From: Spirosoma fluviale
GTDB taxonomy: Bacteria; Bacteroidota; Bacteroidia; Cytophagales; Spirosomataceae
NCBI RefSeq assembly: GCF_900230225.1
Contig: NZ_OCNH01000001.1
Span: forward strand, 1,364,001 to 1,428,000
Direction of reading: 5' to 3'
DNA: 64,000 nt
Part shown: one piece after another, positions 16,903 to 26,127 of the stretch
How positions within the stretch are numbered: the first letter of the stretch is position 1
Layout: every line of letters starts with the position of its first letter
The notes under the pieces: generated by a model
Told to the model about the DNA's origin: nothing
Seen by the model: the letters and a program-made list of their open reading frames with translations, nothing else
The model's database searches: none
Position numbers and translations under genes: made by a program

Positions 16903-17832
16903 ATGATTATTTATAAGAATAAAGGATTGCTGCCATCTATTTGGCATTTTCACACCGGCCCAACCGCTAAAGCACTGTTAGGTCGATTGGTGGTCGTTGC
17001 CGTTTATGTGACCATCGTTACATTTGCCGAAATGCATTACACCGATCTGCGCCTGAAGGATACTCCGCCTTCATTCCTGGGTGCAATGGGTATTCTGCTT
17101 AGCCTACTGCTTATTTTTCGGACCAACACGGCTTATGACCGGTTTTATGAGGGGCGTCAGGCGTGGGGCGTACTGGTCAATAACTGCCGGAATCTGGCTA
17201 TTTATTTTAATGCCGTTTTACCGGAAGGAGATGTCTTAAGCCGGGAGTTTTATGCTAAAGCGATTTCCAACTTTCCCTTTGCACTAAAAAATCACCTGCG
17301 GGATGCCAATAAAATGGATGAACTGGATTTAGTGGAAGAAGGTGAACGGCGTGACCTGAGCCATTTTGACCACAAACCGGCTGGCGTATCAAATCAACTG
17401 TGGGTAAAAACAGAAATCCTTTACCGGGAGGGACAAATTTCAGAATCACAGCACATCAACCTGAATCAGTATTTAACTACGTTGATGGACGTGTGCGGTA
17501 TTTGTGAACGGATTAAGAGCACGCCAATTCCTTTCTCTTATACGCTGTTCATTAAACTCTTCATCATGCTCTATGTGACGCTTTTACCCTTTACTATCGT
17601 GACTGCGTTTGGGTACCTCACTATTCCGGCTGTTATAATCACGTCTTACATACTCGTCGGGCTCGAAATGATTGGCGAGGAAATTGAAGAACCATTTGGG
17701 CTTGAGCGTAATGATTTGCCCCTGAATCAGTTAAGTCAGTTAATTCGGGTAAATGTCCACGACATTTTGCAGATTTATTTACCCCATGTCGAAAAACAGG
17801 CCGCGAAGCCGGGTTTCACGATTGTGACTTAA
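16903..17832 (+). CDS. Bestrophin-like (UPF0187/RFP-TM) chloride channel family protein
   Basis: 309 residues with helices at about 25-45, 55-70, 210-230 and 235-255. The motif SLLLIFRTNTAYDRFYEGRQ (about residues 66-85) followed by AWGVLVNNCRNLA is diagnostic of bacterial bestrophin homologues, and EEIEEPFGLERNDLPL near the C-terminus is the second conserved block. Bestrophins form pentameric anion or cation channels. Ion selectivity cannot be judged from sequence. It follows dapF by 43 bp on the same strand; the rhodanese gene ends convergently 2 bp away. Confidence 0.9.
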   Translation: MIIYKNKGLLPSIWHFHTGPTAKALLGRLVVVAVYVTIVTFAEMHYTDLRLKDTPPSFLGAMGILLSLLLIFRTNTAYDRFYEGRQAWGVLVNNCRNLAIYFNAVLPEGDVLSREFYAKAISNFPFALKNHLRDANKMDELDLVEEGERRDLSHFDHKPAGVSNQLWVKTEILYREGQISESQHINLNQYLTTLMDVCGICERIKSTPIPFSYTLFIKLFIMLYVTLLPFTIVTAFGYLTIPAVIITSYILVGLEMIGEEIEEPFGLERNDLPLNQLSQLIRVNVHDILQIYLPHVEKQAAKPGFTIVT

Positions 17833-17834
17833 GA

Positions 17835-18143
17835 TCAATCGACGGCTTCGATGATGCCGCCGTGCAGGTGATAAATGGCTTTGGTCTGTAAGTCGGGCTG
17901 GCGGAGTAAATCTTTGGCCGCTACCCGGCTTCGAACGCCGTTGGTGCAAATGACAAGCAAGCTAGAATAGGGTAGAAGTTCTGCCTTGCGGGCTCGGATA
18001 TCGGGCAAGGGTATATTCAGGCCACCTATGTTGAACTCCTCAAACTCCCATTCATCACGCACGTCGACAACAGCCGTATCCGGTTGATGCCGTAATCTTT
18101 CGAGTTCGGGAAGTGTGATGTCCGTGAACGTGTGTGTGGTCAT
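17835..18143 (-). CDS. Single-domain rhodanese-like protein
   Basis: 102 residues, one rhodanese domain. VVDVRDEWEFEEFNIGGLNI is the substrate-side motif and the active-site loop is LLVICTNGVRSRVAAKDLL, with the catalytic Cys followed by the usual G-x-R-S. Such proteins move sulfane sulfur, but the acceptor is unknown. It converges on the bestrophin gene, with only 2 bp between the stops. Confidence 0.9.
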   Translation of the reverse strand: MTTHTFTDITLPELERLRHQPDTAVVDVRDEWEFEEFNIGGLNIPLPDIRARKAELLPYSSLLVICTNGVRSRVAAKDLLRQPDLQTKAIYHLHGGIIEAVD

Positions 18144-18321
18144 ACATAGAGGTAACAGCCTTTTGGGACCGGGTGTTCCTGAGCTATACCGGCCTGATAG
18201 GTTCCTGAAGCCTTTTGAGCGGGATTTATAAAGCTAAACTCTGTCAATCTGTCAGAAATGCACAGGCTGGAACAGGATTTGACGACCTCAAGACAGACTC
18301 ATAATCTTACTAACATAAATT

Positions 18322-20154
18322 ATGGAAGCTGTACAAACTGAAAAAGGGAAAATCTCAATCCATACCGAGAATATTTTTCCGATCATCAAGAAATTCCTGT
18401 ATTCCGACCACGAGATTTTTCTGCGTGAGTTAGTGTCAAACGCAGTCGATGCTACCCAGAAACTGCGCCAACTGGCTTCGTTCGGCGAATTTGGGGGTGA
18501 GTTGGGTGACCTGAAAGTGACGGTTTCGCTGGATGAAGAAGCCAAAACCATCACCATCAGCGATAATGGCATCGGCATGACCGCCGATGAGATCAAAAAA
18601 TACATTAACCAGATCGCCTTCTCCGGTGCCACCGATTTTCTGGAGAAATACAAGGACAAAACGGACGATAAGGGTCAGATCATCGGTCACTTTGGCTTAG
18701 GTTTTTACTCGGCGTTTATGGTGGCCGAGAAAGTTGATATCGTTACCAAATCGTACCGGGATGGGGCCGAAGGCGTGCGCTGGAGCTGCGATGGTTCTAC
18801 GGAGTTTGAGTTAACGCCCGCCGAGCGCGCTGACCGTGGAACGGATATAATTCTGCACATTGCACCCGATTCGGAGGAGTTTTTAAGCAAGAGCCGGTTG
18901 CAGGGGATTCTTGATAAATATGCTCGCTTCCTTCCCGTTGCCGTTGAATTTGATGAGAAAGTTGTCAATAACACGAACCCGATCTGGACGAAATCACCGG
19001 CCGATCTGACCGACGAAGATTACAAGAATTTCTACCGGGAACTGTACCCAATGGGGGAGGAGCCGCTGTTCTGGATTCACCTGAACGTGGATTACCCCTT
19101 CAATCTGACCGGTATTCTGTATTTCCCGCGCATCAAGAACGAGCTGCGGTTCCAGCGCGAAAAAATTCAACTCTATAGCCGCCAGGTGTTCATTACCGAT
19201 GAGGTGAAGGACGTGGTTCCCGATTTCCTCATGATGCTGCACGGCGTTATCGACTCGCCCGATATTCCGCTCAACGTATCGCGGAGTTTCCTGCAAGCCG
19301 ATAGTAATGTTAAAAAGATCAATGGCTATATCACCCGGAAGGTAGCTGACAAATTGAACGAGCTGTTCAACGCCGACCGCAAAGGGTTCGAAGAGAAGTT
19401 CGACGATATTGGTCTATTCATCAAGTACGGTATCCTGAGCGACGATAAATTCTGGGAGAAAGCCAAAAACTTCGTGTTGCTGAAGAACACCGAAGGCGTG
19501 TTCACCACGCTTGATGAATACCGGGAGAAAGTGCAGGCTAACCAGACCGATAAAAACGAAACGCTGGTTATGCTCTACACCTCCGACCGTAAGCAGCAGG
19601 ACGCTTATATTGAGTCGGCCCGGCGCCGGGGTTACGATGTGCTCCTGATGGATAATGTCATTGACGCACACTTTATCAACGCCCTGGAACAGAAACTGGA
19701 GAAAGTCCATTTCCAGCGTGTCGACGCCGATACGCTCGATAAATTGATCGACAAAGGGCTGAATAACGAAAGCGTTTTATCAGAAGCCGACCAGACGAAA
19801 CTGAAAGAGGTGTTTGAGCAGGTACTGGATAACAAAATGCTACAGGTGAGTGTAGAGGCCCAGCCAACCGACGAACTGCCCGTTACCATAACGATGCCTG
19901 AGTTTATGCGTCGAATGAAAGACATGTCCGCTCTCTCGGGTGAGCAGTCGTTCTACGGTAATCTGCCGGTCACCTACAATGTGGTTGTCAACGCAAACCA
20001 CCCACTCATCGGCAAAGTACTGGCCGAGTCAGATGCCGATGTACAGAAGGCGCTGGTGAAGCAGGTGTATGATCTGGCACTACTTTCGCAGAACATGCTG
20101 ACCGGTGCCGACTTAACCGCCTTTGTGAAACGGACGGTAGCTGGATTAGCTTAA
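18322..20154 (+). CDS. htpG: Molecular chaperone HtpG (Hsp90)
   Basis: 610 residues. The N-terminal ATPase domain has the GHKL motifs ELVSNAVDATQKLR (about residue 33), TISDNGIGMTADEI, and GHFGLGFYSAFMVA. The middle domain carries FPRIKNELRFQREKIQLYSR and PLNVSRSFLQADSNVKKIN with the catalytic Arg. The C-terminal dimerisation region is complete. It is alone on its strand with a strong terminator downstream, and is normally heat- or stress-induced, though no heat-shock promoter could be recognised here. Confidence 0.97.
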   Translation: MEAVQTEKGKISIHTENIFPIIKKFLYSDHEIFLRELVSNAVDATQKLRQLASFGEFGGELGDLKVTVSLDEEAKTITISDNGIGMTADEIKKYINQIAFSGATDFLEKYKDKTDDKGQIIGHFGLGFYSAFMVAEKVDIVTKSYRDGAEGVRWSCDGSTEFELTPAERADRGTDIILHIAPDSEEFLSKSRLQGILDKYARFLPVAVEFDEKVVNNTNPIWTKSPADLTDEDYKNFYRELYPMGEEPLFWIHLNVDYPFNLTGILYFPRIKNELRFQREKIQLYSRQVFITDEVKDVVPDFLMMLHGVIDSPDIPLNVSRSFLQADSNVKKINGYITRKVADKLNELFNADRKGFEEKFDDIGLFIKYGILSDDKFWEKAKNFVLLKNTEGVFTTLDEYREKVQANQTDKNETLVMLYTSDRKQQDAYIESARRRGYDVLLMDNVIDAHFINALEQKLEKVHFQRVDADTLDKLIDKGLNNESVLSEADQTKLKEVFEQVLDNKMLQVSVEAQPTDELPVTITMPEFMRRMKDMSALSGEQSFYGNLPVTYNVVVNANHPLIGKVLAESDADVQKALVKQVYDLALLSQNMLTGADLTAFVKRTVAGLA

Positions 20155-20176
20155 TAGTCAGTCTTTAGTAAGTAAA

Positions 20177-20228
20177 CGGGGCTGAAGTGATTTCAAACCA
20201 ATGAAATCGCTTCAGCCCCGTTTTATTT
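20177..20228 (+). terminator. Strong terminator of htpG
   Basis: A 19-bp stem, 20177-20195 paired with 20202-20220 (core CGGGGCTGAAG), broken only by a G-T pair, with a 6-nt loop and a TTTTATTT tail. It starts 22 bp after the htpG stop. Confidence 0.92.
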
Positions 20229-20280
20229 AATTAACTGGAAGTCCGGTAAGCACAACTCGGGCAACGCTGGTTCAAAAGTG

Positions 20281-20880
20281 CTATGGGCTAAGTCTAGGCG
20301 ACTTATCGGCGCGGGTAAACCAGACTTTTCGGCGGGCGACCAGTCGGCCGATTATGAAAATCAACACCAGGAAGATAACGACGGCTGCTACCAGTGGTAA
20401 AAAAATGCTGAAAATGGAGAGCCCTATAGAGGCCACATTTTCGCCCGTAGCCACAACAGGATTGGCAAGTCCGCCTGTGGTAGCGGTGGAACCGAGCCGC
20501 AGTAAACTCGTTCCGGCCTGTATGATTCCCGCTGTGCTGCCGCCCAGCATTAAGCCAAGTCCCCAGTGGAGCAACGGATTATCGATTTGAAGAAAAGATG
20601 TACTCAACAGGGTGCCGGCAATAATGGCAGTGGGGGTGGCAATGGTGTCGAGCACATTATCGAGCCAGGGAATGTAATAGGCACCAAGCTCAAAGATGGT
20701 AGCCACGCTTAGCCCCAGGAGGGCGGGCCAGCCGCTGAGCCACTCGAAGCCGGTCATTGTATTGATAAAGCCCAATTTAGTGGCCAGACTGGCAATCAAT
20801 AGCGGCACAAACACCCGAAAGCCACAGCAGGCCGCCAGACCGACGCCAACGCAGGCGCTCATTATCCATTCGAGAGACAT
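20281..20880 (-). CDS. DUF4126 family integral membrane protein
   Basis: 199 residues with five or six hydrophobic helices. ACVGVGLAACCGFRVFVPLL near the N-terminus, the segment YIPWLDNVLDTIATPTAI and LGLMLGGSTAGIIQAGTSLL are typical of the DUF4126 family, which has no established function. A basic tail (RLVARRKVWFTRADK) closes the protein. Upstream, a 20-bp inverted repeat separates it from the RecD-like helicase gene on the same strand. Confidence 0.85.
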   Translation of the reverse strand: MSLEWIMSACVGVGLAACCGFRVFVPLLIASLATKLGFINTMTGFEWLSGWPALLGLSVATIFELGAYYIPWLDNVLDTIATPTAIIAGTLLSTSFLQIDNPLLHWGLGLMLGGSTAGIIQAGTSLLRLGSTATTGGLANPVVATGENVASIGLSIFSIFLPLVAAVVIFLVLIFIIGRLVARRKVWFTRADKSPRLSP

Positions 20881-20892
20881 ATTATTTACAGA

Positions 20893-20951
20893 TTATGGTA
20901 GTTGGTTTACGGCATGCCAGTGGGTCAGTAACCGTAAACCAACTACCATAA
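20893..20951. repeat. 20-bp perfect inverted repeat
   Basis: TTATGGTAGTTGGTTTACGG at 20893-20912 pairs perfectly with 20932-20951 across a 19-nt loop. It fills the gap between the helicase gene stop and the start of the DUF4126 gene. Confidence 0.85.
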
Positions 20952-20967
20952 ACCCGAACCGATTGTT

Positions 20968-22458
20968 TTATCCGAAAAACTGAGAATTGAAATTCATCAG
21001 GAAGGCTTCGTCGGTGGCGCGGGTTAAGGCCGTGTACAACCAGCGAACGAATTCGTCGTTTACCTGGCCTTCGGGCAGAAATCCCTGATCAACAAAAACG
21101 GCACTCCATTGCCCGCCCTGCGCCTTATGACAGGTGAGGGCATACGCAAACTTTACCTGTAATGCGTTGAGGTAGGGGTCACGGCGAATCGCTTCCGAAC
21201 GCTCTTTCTTGCTTTTAATGTAAAAGTAGTCTTTGGCAACACTTTCGTACAACGCCTTGTATTGATCGGCCGTTAGTGAGGGTACTGGCGTGTGAAGCGT
21301 GTCGAGCATGATTTTAGCATCAAAATCAGGTTGCTCCTCGTAGTCAATCAATCGCAGTGTAACCGTGGCGAAGCGAAAACCATGCATCTCCTCCTTGTTG
21401 CGGATTTTTTGCACTTCCGCAAATTCACCATTGGCCAGAAAACCCGCCGGAGAGTCTTCCTCAAGCACCGTGTAATTGTTTCGGGCAATCATGAGCATAT
21501 CCCCGGCATCGAGTTCTTCCTCGCACTGGTCAATCATCCGTCGAACAAACTGGTTGTACTGCACCGCCGATTTGTTAGAACGGCAGATGATCGCTGTATT
21601 CTCCCTACCATATTTGTCGTACGCATACCGAATGCCATCTTCCAGCTTGGTCAACGGCATTTTATAGATATCATTGAACGAACGAACGTTGAGCTGAATG
21701 GGCGGTATTTCGCCGGTACCGGCAGAGGAGTCGTCATCAAGCAGGGCATCGAAACCAACCGCCTTAGGGGTAGGAGAGGTGCCATCGAGCAGCATCCTAA
21801 GGCCCGTTGCATTGTACAAAATACCCGACTCTTCGTCCTGCCGCATAACTTCGGTTAGTTCCTGTTCGTATACGGTCATATCAAAGGCACTGGCCAGAAA
21901 GCCCCGGTCGAGGGCGGGGCTTAACTCCCGGCCAACGGGGGGTAACTGGGCGGTGTCGCCTACAAGCATAAGTTTATTGCCAGGCCCTTCAAACACGTAA
22001 TCGATCAGGTCGGTCAGCAAGCCTTTCCCCCCAAAGTCGGCTTCATCGGAAATCATCGAAGCCTCATCGACAATGAACAGTGTGTCTTCGTGATAATTTT
22101 TCTGTCGTTGAAAAGCCAGACTACCCGATCCTGGGTCAGCTACCTGTCGGTATATTTTTCGGTGGATCGTCTGGGCTGGTTTCTTGGCATAGTTGGTCAT
22201 GACTTTTGCCGCCCGACCCGTGGGGGCCAGCAACACCGACTTATAGCCGAAACGGGGAAGCACTTTTATGAGGGTACCTACGAGGGTGGTTTTGCCGGTA
22301 CCGGCATAGCCGCGCAGTAAAAAACAATCTCGGTAATGGGCAACTTCTTCCTGGGAGATGAACTGGCCAATCTGTTCGAAAAACTGCTCCTGGCCCGGAG
22401 TAGGCTTAAAAGGGAAACGTTTGGCCAGCAAATGAGCGGCCGTTTGGGTTTCGTTCAT
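20968..22458 (-). CDS. RecD/Dda-like SF1B DNA helicase
   Basis: 496 residues. Walker A is LLRGYAGTGKTTLVGTLIKV (about residues 47-66), Walker B FIVDEASMISDE, motif III LMLVGDTAQLPPVG, and the C-terminal UvrD_C_2 motif FAYALTCHKAQGGQWSAVFV, followed by the arginine segment WLYTALTRAT. The size and the lack of a long N-terminal extension resemble phage Dda and the stand-alone RecD-like helicases rather than RecD2 or RecBCD RecD. 5'-3' translocation on DNA is expected from the family. The biological role is not known. Confidence 0.9.
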   Translation of the reverse strand: MNETQTAAHLLAKRFPFKPTPGQEQFFEQIGQFISQEEVAHYRDCFLLRGYAGTGKTTLVGTLIKVLPRFGYKSVLLAPTGRAAKVMTNYAKKPAQTIHRKIYRQVADPGSGSLAFQRQKNYHEDTLFIVDEASMISDEADFGGKGLLTDLIDYVFEGPGNKLMLVGDTAQLPPVGRELSPALDRGFLASAFDMTVYEQELTEVMRQDEESGILYNATGLRMLLDGTSPTPKAVGFDALLDDDSSAGTGEIPPIQLNVRSFNDIYKMPLTKLEDGIRYAYDKYGRENTAIICRSNKSAVQYNQFVRRMIDQCEEELDAGDMLMIARNNYTVLEEDSPAGFLANGEFAEVQKIRNKEEMHGFRFATVTLRLIDYEEQPDFDAKIMLDTLHTPVPSLTADQYKALYESVAKDYFYIKSKKERSEAIRRDPYLNALQVKFAYALTCHKAQGGQWSAVFVDQGFLPEGQVNDEFVRWLYTALTRATDEAFLMNFNSQFFG

Positions 22459-22608
22459 GGGTCTAATTTACGAAAAAAGGAGCAAAGTGAAAAGTAAAAA
22501 AACAGGCGAGGATGAGTCAGTTTTTTGTTTTTTTAATCCTTTTTTTATCTCACCTTTCCTGCCTTCATCCTTTTTCTTATCTTCACCCTATACTAATTAC
22601 CCTCCTAC

Positions 22609-23046
22609 ATGAACATACGCCAAATACTTCAGGGAAAGCGCATTAACGCGCTTTATAGTGTCTCCTCAGACCAAACGGTACTTGATGGACTTAAGGTCAT
22701 GGCCGAAAAAAATATCGGCGCTTTACTCGTGGTTGATAACGGGGAACTAACGGGCATATTTTCAGAACGGGATTACGCACGAAAAGTAATTCTGAAAGAC
22801 AGGCATTCCGATGATACGCGGATTGCTGATGTTATGACGGCCAGTGTAATTACCATCGGACCAGACCAGACACTGGAAGAGAGTATGGTAATCATGTCTG
22901 ACCGGCATATTCGCCACTTACCAGTTGTGGACAAAGGCGAGTTAATCGGAATCATTTCAATCAACGACATCGTTACCGCCATCATCCGAGATCAGAAAAC
23001 GCGTATCGACTCACTTGAAAGCTATATATCGGGAAGCCCGTATTGA
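22609..23046 (+). CDS. Tandem CBS-domain protein
   Basis: 145 residues made of two CBS domains (about 10-62 and 75-130), with no other catalytic domain. The domain ends read LTGIFSERDYARKVI and LIGIISINDIVTAII, the usual CBS boundary pattern. Stand-alone CBS pairs bind adenine nucleotides and act as energy sensors. A partner cannot be named. A long inverted repeat begins at its stop codon. Confidence 0.9.
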   Translation: MNIRQILQGKRINALYSVSSDQTVLDGLKVMAEKNIGALLVVDNGELTGIFSERDYARKVILKDRHSDDTRIADVMTASVITIGPDQTLEESMVIMSDRHIRHLPVVDKGELIGIISINDIVTAIIRDQKTRIDSLESYISGSPY

Positions 23047-23180
23047 GGATTAGTAGATAGGAGTTAGGAGCGAGGAGTGAGGAGTTGCTGACGTCAGCAA
23101 ACAAAGAACGCGTCAGCAACTCCTGACTCCTCACTCCTCGCTCCTAACTCCTACTACTACCTCAGTACCTACTAATCCTC
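23045..23180. repeat. Long imperfect inverted repeat after the CBS gene
   Basis: Outer arms GAGGATTAGTAG (23045-23056) and CTACTAATCCTC (23169-23180) enclose an inner pairing of about 35 bp: 23060-23093 (GGAGTTAGGAGCGAGGAGTG and on) with 23111-23151, interrupted by a 7-base insertion in the right arm. The loop contains AAACAAAGAACG. It occupies nearly the whole gap to the NUDIX gene; its left end includes the CBS stop codon. Confidence 0.8.
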
Positions 23181-23189
23181 AAAATCTGT

Positions 23190-23197
23190 TACCTTTG
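23190..23197 (+). promoter_or_regulatory. Bacteroidota-type -7 box of NUDIX gene
   Basis: TACCTTTG matches TAnnTTTG and is 23 bp ahead of the GTG start. No convincing -33 element at the normal distance was seen. Confidence 0.45.
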
Positions 23198-23220
23198 CGT
23201 CCCCAAATACGTTAAATATT

Positions 23221-23778
23221 GTGACAGAAGTAGCGGATAAGCCAAAGCGGGTAGATAAGGTTACTCACGGGAGTGACAAATTGGCCGACGATGTCGATTT
23301 GCCACGGGAAGAAGTACTTAAATTGTATGGTAACCGGCTCCGGCTTCGAGTTTGTGGATTATATCGGGAAGGTGATCAGTTATTGATGGTTCGCCACCGG
23401 GGAATTAGTCCGACCAATACATTTTGGTGTCCACCGGGCGGGGGAGCCCAGTTTGGTGAAAAAGCACCGGCAGCACTCACCCGCGAGTTTCTGGAAGAAA
23501 CAGGGCTGGAGATCGAACCAGGTGAGCTCTTGTTCGTGAATGAATTCATGCTGCCCCCTCTGCACGCTATGGAATTGTTCTTTACCGTTACCGTAACGGG
23601 TGGTCAGCTCCATCAGGGAACAGATCCTGAAATGAGTATCGATGGTCAAATTATAGAAGAGGTACGCTTAATGACGTTTGCCGAAATAAAGAGCTACCCC
23701 CCCGAGGAGGTACACGATCTGTTTCGGTATTGTAACTCACTCGACGAGGTGTTTCAACTCAAAGGGTACCTGAAATAA
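23221..23778 (+). CDS. NUDIX hydrolase
   Basis: 185 residues from GTG 23221; a charged N-terminal lead of about 35 residues precedes the NUDIX fold. The NUDIX box reads GGGAQFGEKAPAALTREFLE followed by ETGLE, with the catalytic R-E-x-x-E-E core. Substrate is a nucleoside diphosphate linked to X and cannot be narrowed. The starting position is a guess: no ATG is available near the fold. Confidence 0.88.
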   Translation: MTEVADKPKRVDKVTHGSDKLADDVDLPREEVLKLYGNRLRLRVCGLYREGDQLLMVRHRGISPTNTFWCPPGGGAQFGEKAPAALTREFLEETGLEIEPGELLFVNEFMLPPLHAMELFFTVTVTGGQLHQGTDPEMSIDGQIIEEVRLMTFAEIKSYPPEEVHDLFRYCNSLDEVFQLKGYLK

Positions 23779-23853
23779 ACCCGTCGCCATAAATGGTCAG
23801 CTTTTTGTAGATTTACTGTTCAACATCAACTAAAACCTGCTTGCCCCGATACC

Positions 23854-24744
23854 GTGCAAATCGCTGTTACCCTATCTCCGACCGTACAAATTAGTGCCGA
23901 TTCGTTCGACGCTGGGCTTGCCAGTAAATCTGTATTGAGTCTGGAAGTGGGCCGCGAAAGGTTTCGGTTTATGGTACAGGATAGTCGTGGACAGGGTTTA
24001 TATCTGGAAGATTATACGTTTCCATCTCTGCTTACCGAGCGCTCGGTAACGGGTGTGCTGCCTGATGTGTTTCGCGAGCACCCGGTATTATCGGCAGGGC
24101 CCTGGCAGGAAATTCGCATTGGGGTCAACTCCCCTTCGTTTACGTTGATTCCGGCTCCGCTCTTTCGTAAAGAATACGCCGGAAGCTACTTGGCACTCAT
24201 GCGCGGCAGTGCATTACCGGCCCATGAGTTTGCCCAGTCCTACACCCATGCAGCCGAAGGGTTTTTATCTGTATTCAATATGGAGCATCCTTTGGCCGAT
24301 TTCTTTTCTGAAATTTACCCGCTTCAGCCGCTGGTCTACATCCACCAGGTTGGTACATTGATCCAGGCAACGGCCGATCTGGATCGGCACGCGTTGACGT
24401 CGGCTAACGTTTATTTATTCTTCGAGGACGAATTCGTTACCATCATCTGCCGAAACGCACGTAAAGTAAGTTTCTGCAATCGGTTTGGGTATAAAAACGT
24501 GCAGGATCTGGCCTACTATATTCTGTACGTCTTTGAAGAACAAACTCTGGCACCGGAGTCAACGCCCATCTTTTTATACGGGGAAATCACCCCTTTTGCC
24601 GAGGCTTACGCCGAATTAAGCCGATTTATGCCGAATCTGACGTTCGGGCAGATACCGCCCGGCTTACGATTATCCCCGGCATTTGACGACCTGCCCAACC
24701 ATCGATACCTGAGTCTGTATGGGTTAGGCTTACTGAGTGAATAA
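23854..24744 (+). CDS. DUF3822 family protein
   Basis: 296 residues, GTG start. The sequence LYLEDYTFPSLL, YVYHQ-like LVYIHQVGTLIQATADL, and NVYLFFEDEFVTIICRNARK resembles DUF3822, a family confined to Bacteroidota and structurally similar to actin/Hsp70 folds of the PilM type (family knowledge). It precedes coaD by 50 bp, an arrangement conserved across the phylum. Its function is unknown. Confidence 0.8.
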   Translation: MQIAVTLSPTVQISADSFDAGLASKSVLSLEVGRERFRFMVQDSRGQGLYLEDYTFPSLLTERSVTGVLPDVFREHPVLSAGPWQEIRIGVNSPSFTLIPAPLFRKEYAGSYLALMRGSALPAHEFAQSYTHAAEGFLSVFNMEHPLADFFSEIYPLQPLVYIHQVGTLIQATADLDRHALTSANVYLFFEDEFVTIICRNARKVSFCNRFGYKNVQDLAYYILYVFEEQTLAPESTPIFLYGEITPFAEAYAELSRFMPNLTFGQIPPGLRLSPAFDDLPNHRYLSLYGLGLLSE

Positions 24745-24794
24745 AGAGTACGATATGTAGACTCTCATTGACTCAATTCACTCATTCTCTCTAT

Positions 24795-25268
24795 ATGAAG
24801 CGTATTGCCCTATTCCCCGGTTCATTCGACCCATTTACACGTGGTCACGAAGACATCGTTCTGCGCGGATTGCAGTTATTCGACGAAGTTATCATTGGTA
24901 TCGGACGAAATGCCCGAAAAGAGCGGTATTTCCCGCTCGAACAGATGACCGGATTAATTGAGGAAGCTTTCCGCTCTACACCAGCCGTTCGGGTTATTAG
25001 TTACGACGATCTGACCGCTAATGTGGCCCGAAAGGTGGGTGCCCGATTTCTTTTGCGAGGGCTACGAAATACCACCGACTTCGAATACGAAAACGGAATT
25101 TCGCAGGTTAACCGCTATGTATATGAAGACGTCGAAACGGTGTTCCTGATCACCTCGCCACATCTGGCCCCAATCAGTTCCAGCATCATTCGCGATCTAC
25201 ACCGGTATGGGCAGGACGTCGACGCGTTTTTGCCTTATCAGTTAGAAAAGTTGGCAAACGAAAAGTAA
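24795..25268 (+). CDS. coaD: Phosphopantetheine adenylyltransferase
   Basis: 157 residues from ATG 24795 (MKRIALFPGSFDPFTRGHED). Catalyses the penultimate step of CoA synthesis from ATP and 4'-phosphopantetheine. The nucleotidyltransferase T/HxGH-type motif is TRGHEDI, and the C-terminal motif is ISSSIIRDLHRYG. A TTG at 24768 opens the frame earlier but the added residues have no counterpart in the family. Confidence 0.95.
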   Translation: MKRIALFPGSFDPFTRGHEDIVLRGLQLFDEVIIGIGRNARKERYFPLEQMTGLIEEAFRSTPAVRVISYDDLTANVARKVGARFLLRGLRNTTDFEYENGISQVNRYVYEDVETVFLITSPHLAPISSSIIRDLHRYGQDVDAFLPYQLEKLANEK

Positions 25269-25296
25269 CTGACGGCAGAGCAGTTACTTATACTGA

Positions 25297-26010
25297 TTAA
25301 ACCTTGCCGTTCACGAGCTTGTTGACTTCATCGATAACGTACCGAATCGAACTGAAGGAATTCGCCAGGGCCAGCTTGGTTTCGCGCTGGTCGAACCAGA
25401 CGAGCTTCTCAATATCTTCTTCTACCTGTGGGGCCATACGGCTATCATCGAGGGCCTTCATGCGGTACCATTTAGTACGCTTCAGGATACGACTACCATT
25501 AAGGGTGTAGGTGTGCCAGGTTGTACAAATGCGTTCGCCGATAGCTACCCGAACCCCCGTTTCTTCTTTCACTTCCCGAACGGCTCCCTGCCGGGAGGAT
25601 TCGCCATCATCCAGTTTCCCTTTCGGTAAGTCCCATACACCCCGGCGGAACATCAACAGCATTTTATCGCCTTTGAAGACGACTCCACCACCAGCTTTGA
25701 TGATCTTGAATGGTTTTTTTATGGCTTCCTCGCAGGCTTCTTTATCCAGGCAACCCAGCGTAATGGAAAGCAACTGATCGGCATCGCTTTTCTGCAATAG
25801 GGTTAACAGCTTGCTGACCGTGGCCGGGGTAGCGTTCAATACCAGCAAGTGACCGTTTAAGGAATCTTGTTTCAGCAGTTCCAAACGAGCATCGACGATT
25901 AGATCGTAATCCACGAATGTCGGGTGATTTGCCAATGCTGGATTGGTCAGTTGGGTAGCGGCTTTGGGGCCAACGAGCCGGACTGGGCGGTCGTTTATGA
26001 AAACAATCAT
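25297..26010 (-). CDS. NUDIX hydrolase with N-terminal extension
   Basis: 237 residues. The C-terminal half is a NUDIX domain with box GKLDDGESSRQGAVREVKEE followed by TGV, ahead of WHTYTL. The N-terminal 105 residues (starting MIVFINDRPVRLVGPKAATQ) form a small alpha/beta domain found in Bacteroidota homologues of unknown role. Convergent with coaD. Substrate is not predictable. Confidence 0.88.
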   Translation of the reverse strand: MIVFINDRPVRLVGPKAATQLTNPALANHPTFVDYDLIVDARLELLKQDSLNGHLLVLNATPATVSKLLTLLQKSDADQLLSITLGCLDKEACEEAIKKPFKIIKAGGGVVFKGDKMLLMFRRGVWDLPKGKLDDGESSRQGAVREVKEETGVRVAIGERICTTWHTYTLNGSRILKRTKWYRMKALDDSRMAPQVEEDIEKLVWFDQRETKLALANSFSSIRYVIDEVNKLVNGKV

Positions 26011-26074
26011 TAGAAGATAAGCGGTTCGAACTGTAAAAGTACTAAAACAGATGGTCTATCATACGGTTATATCT

Positions 26075-26105
26075 GTTGCAAACCAGTTCCATTTCTATAT
26101 TTTTG
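26075..26105 (+). promoter_or_regulatory. Promoter of second CNNM/CorC gene
   Basis: TATTTTTG (26098-26105) is a perfect -7 box; GTTG at 26075-26078 is a 3-of-4 match to the -33 TTTG with a 19-bp spacer. The GTG start at 26128 is 22 bp further. Confidence 0.55.
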
Positions 26106-26127
26106 CAACAGGTCAATCATCCTCTTT

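Noticed and set aside
21292-21858. Plus-strand open frame of 188 codons
   Set aside because: Antisense to the RecD-like helicase gene; no protein-like motif.
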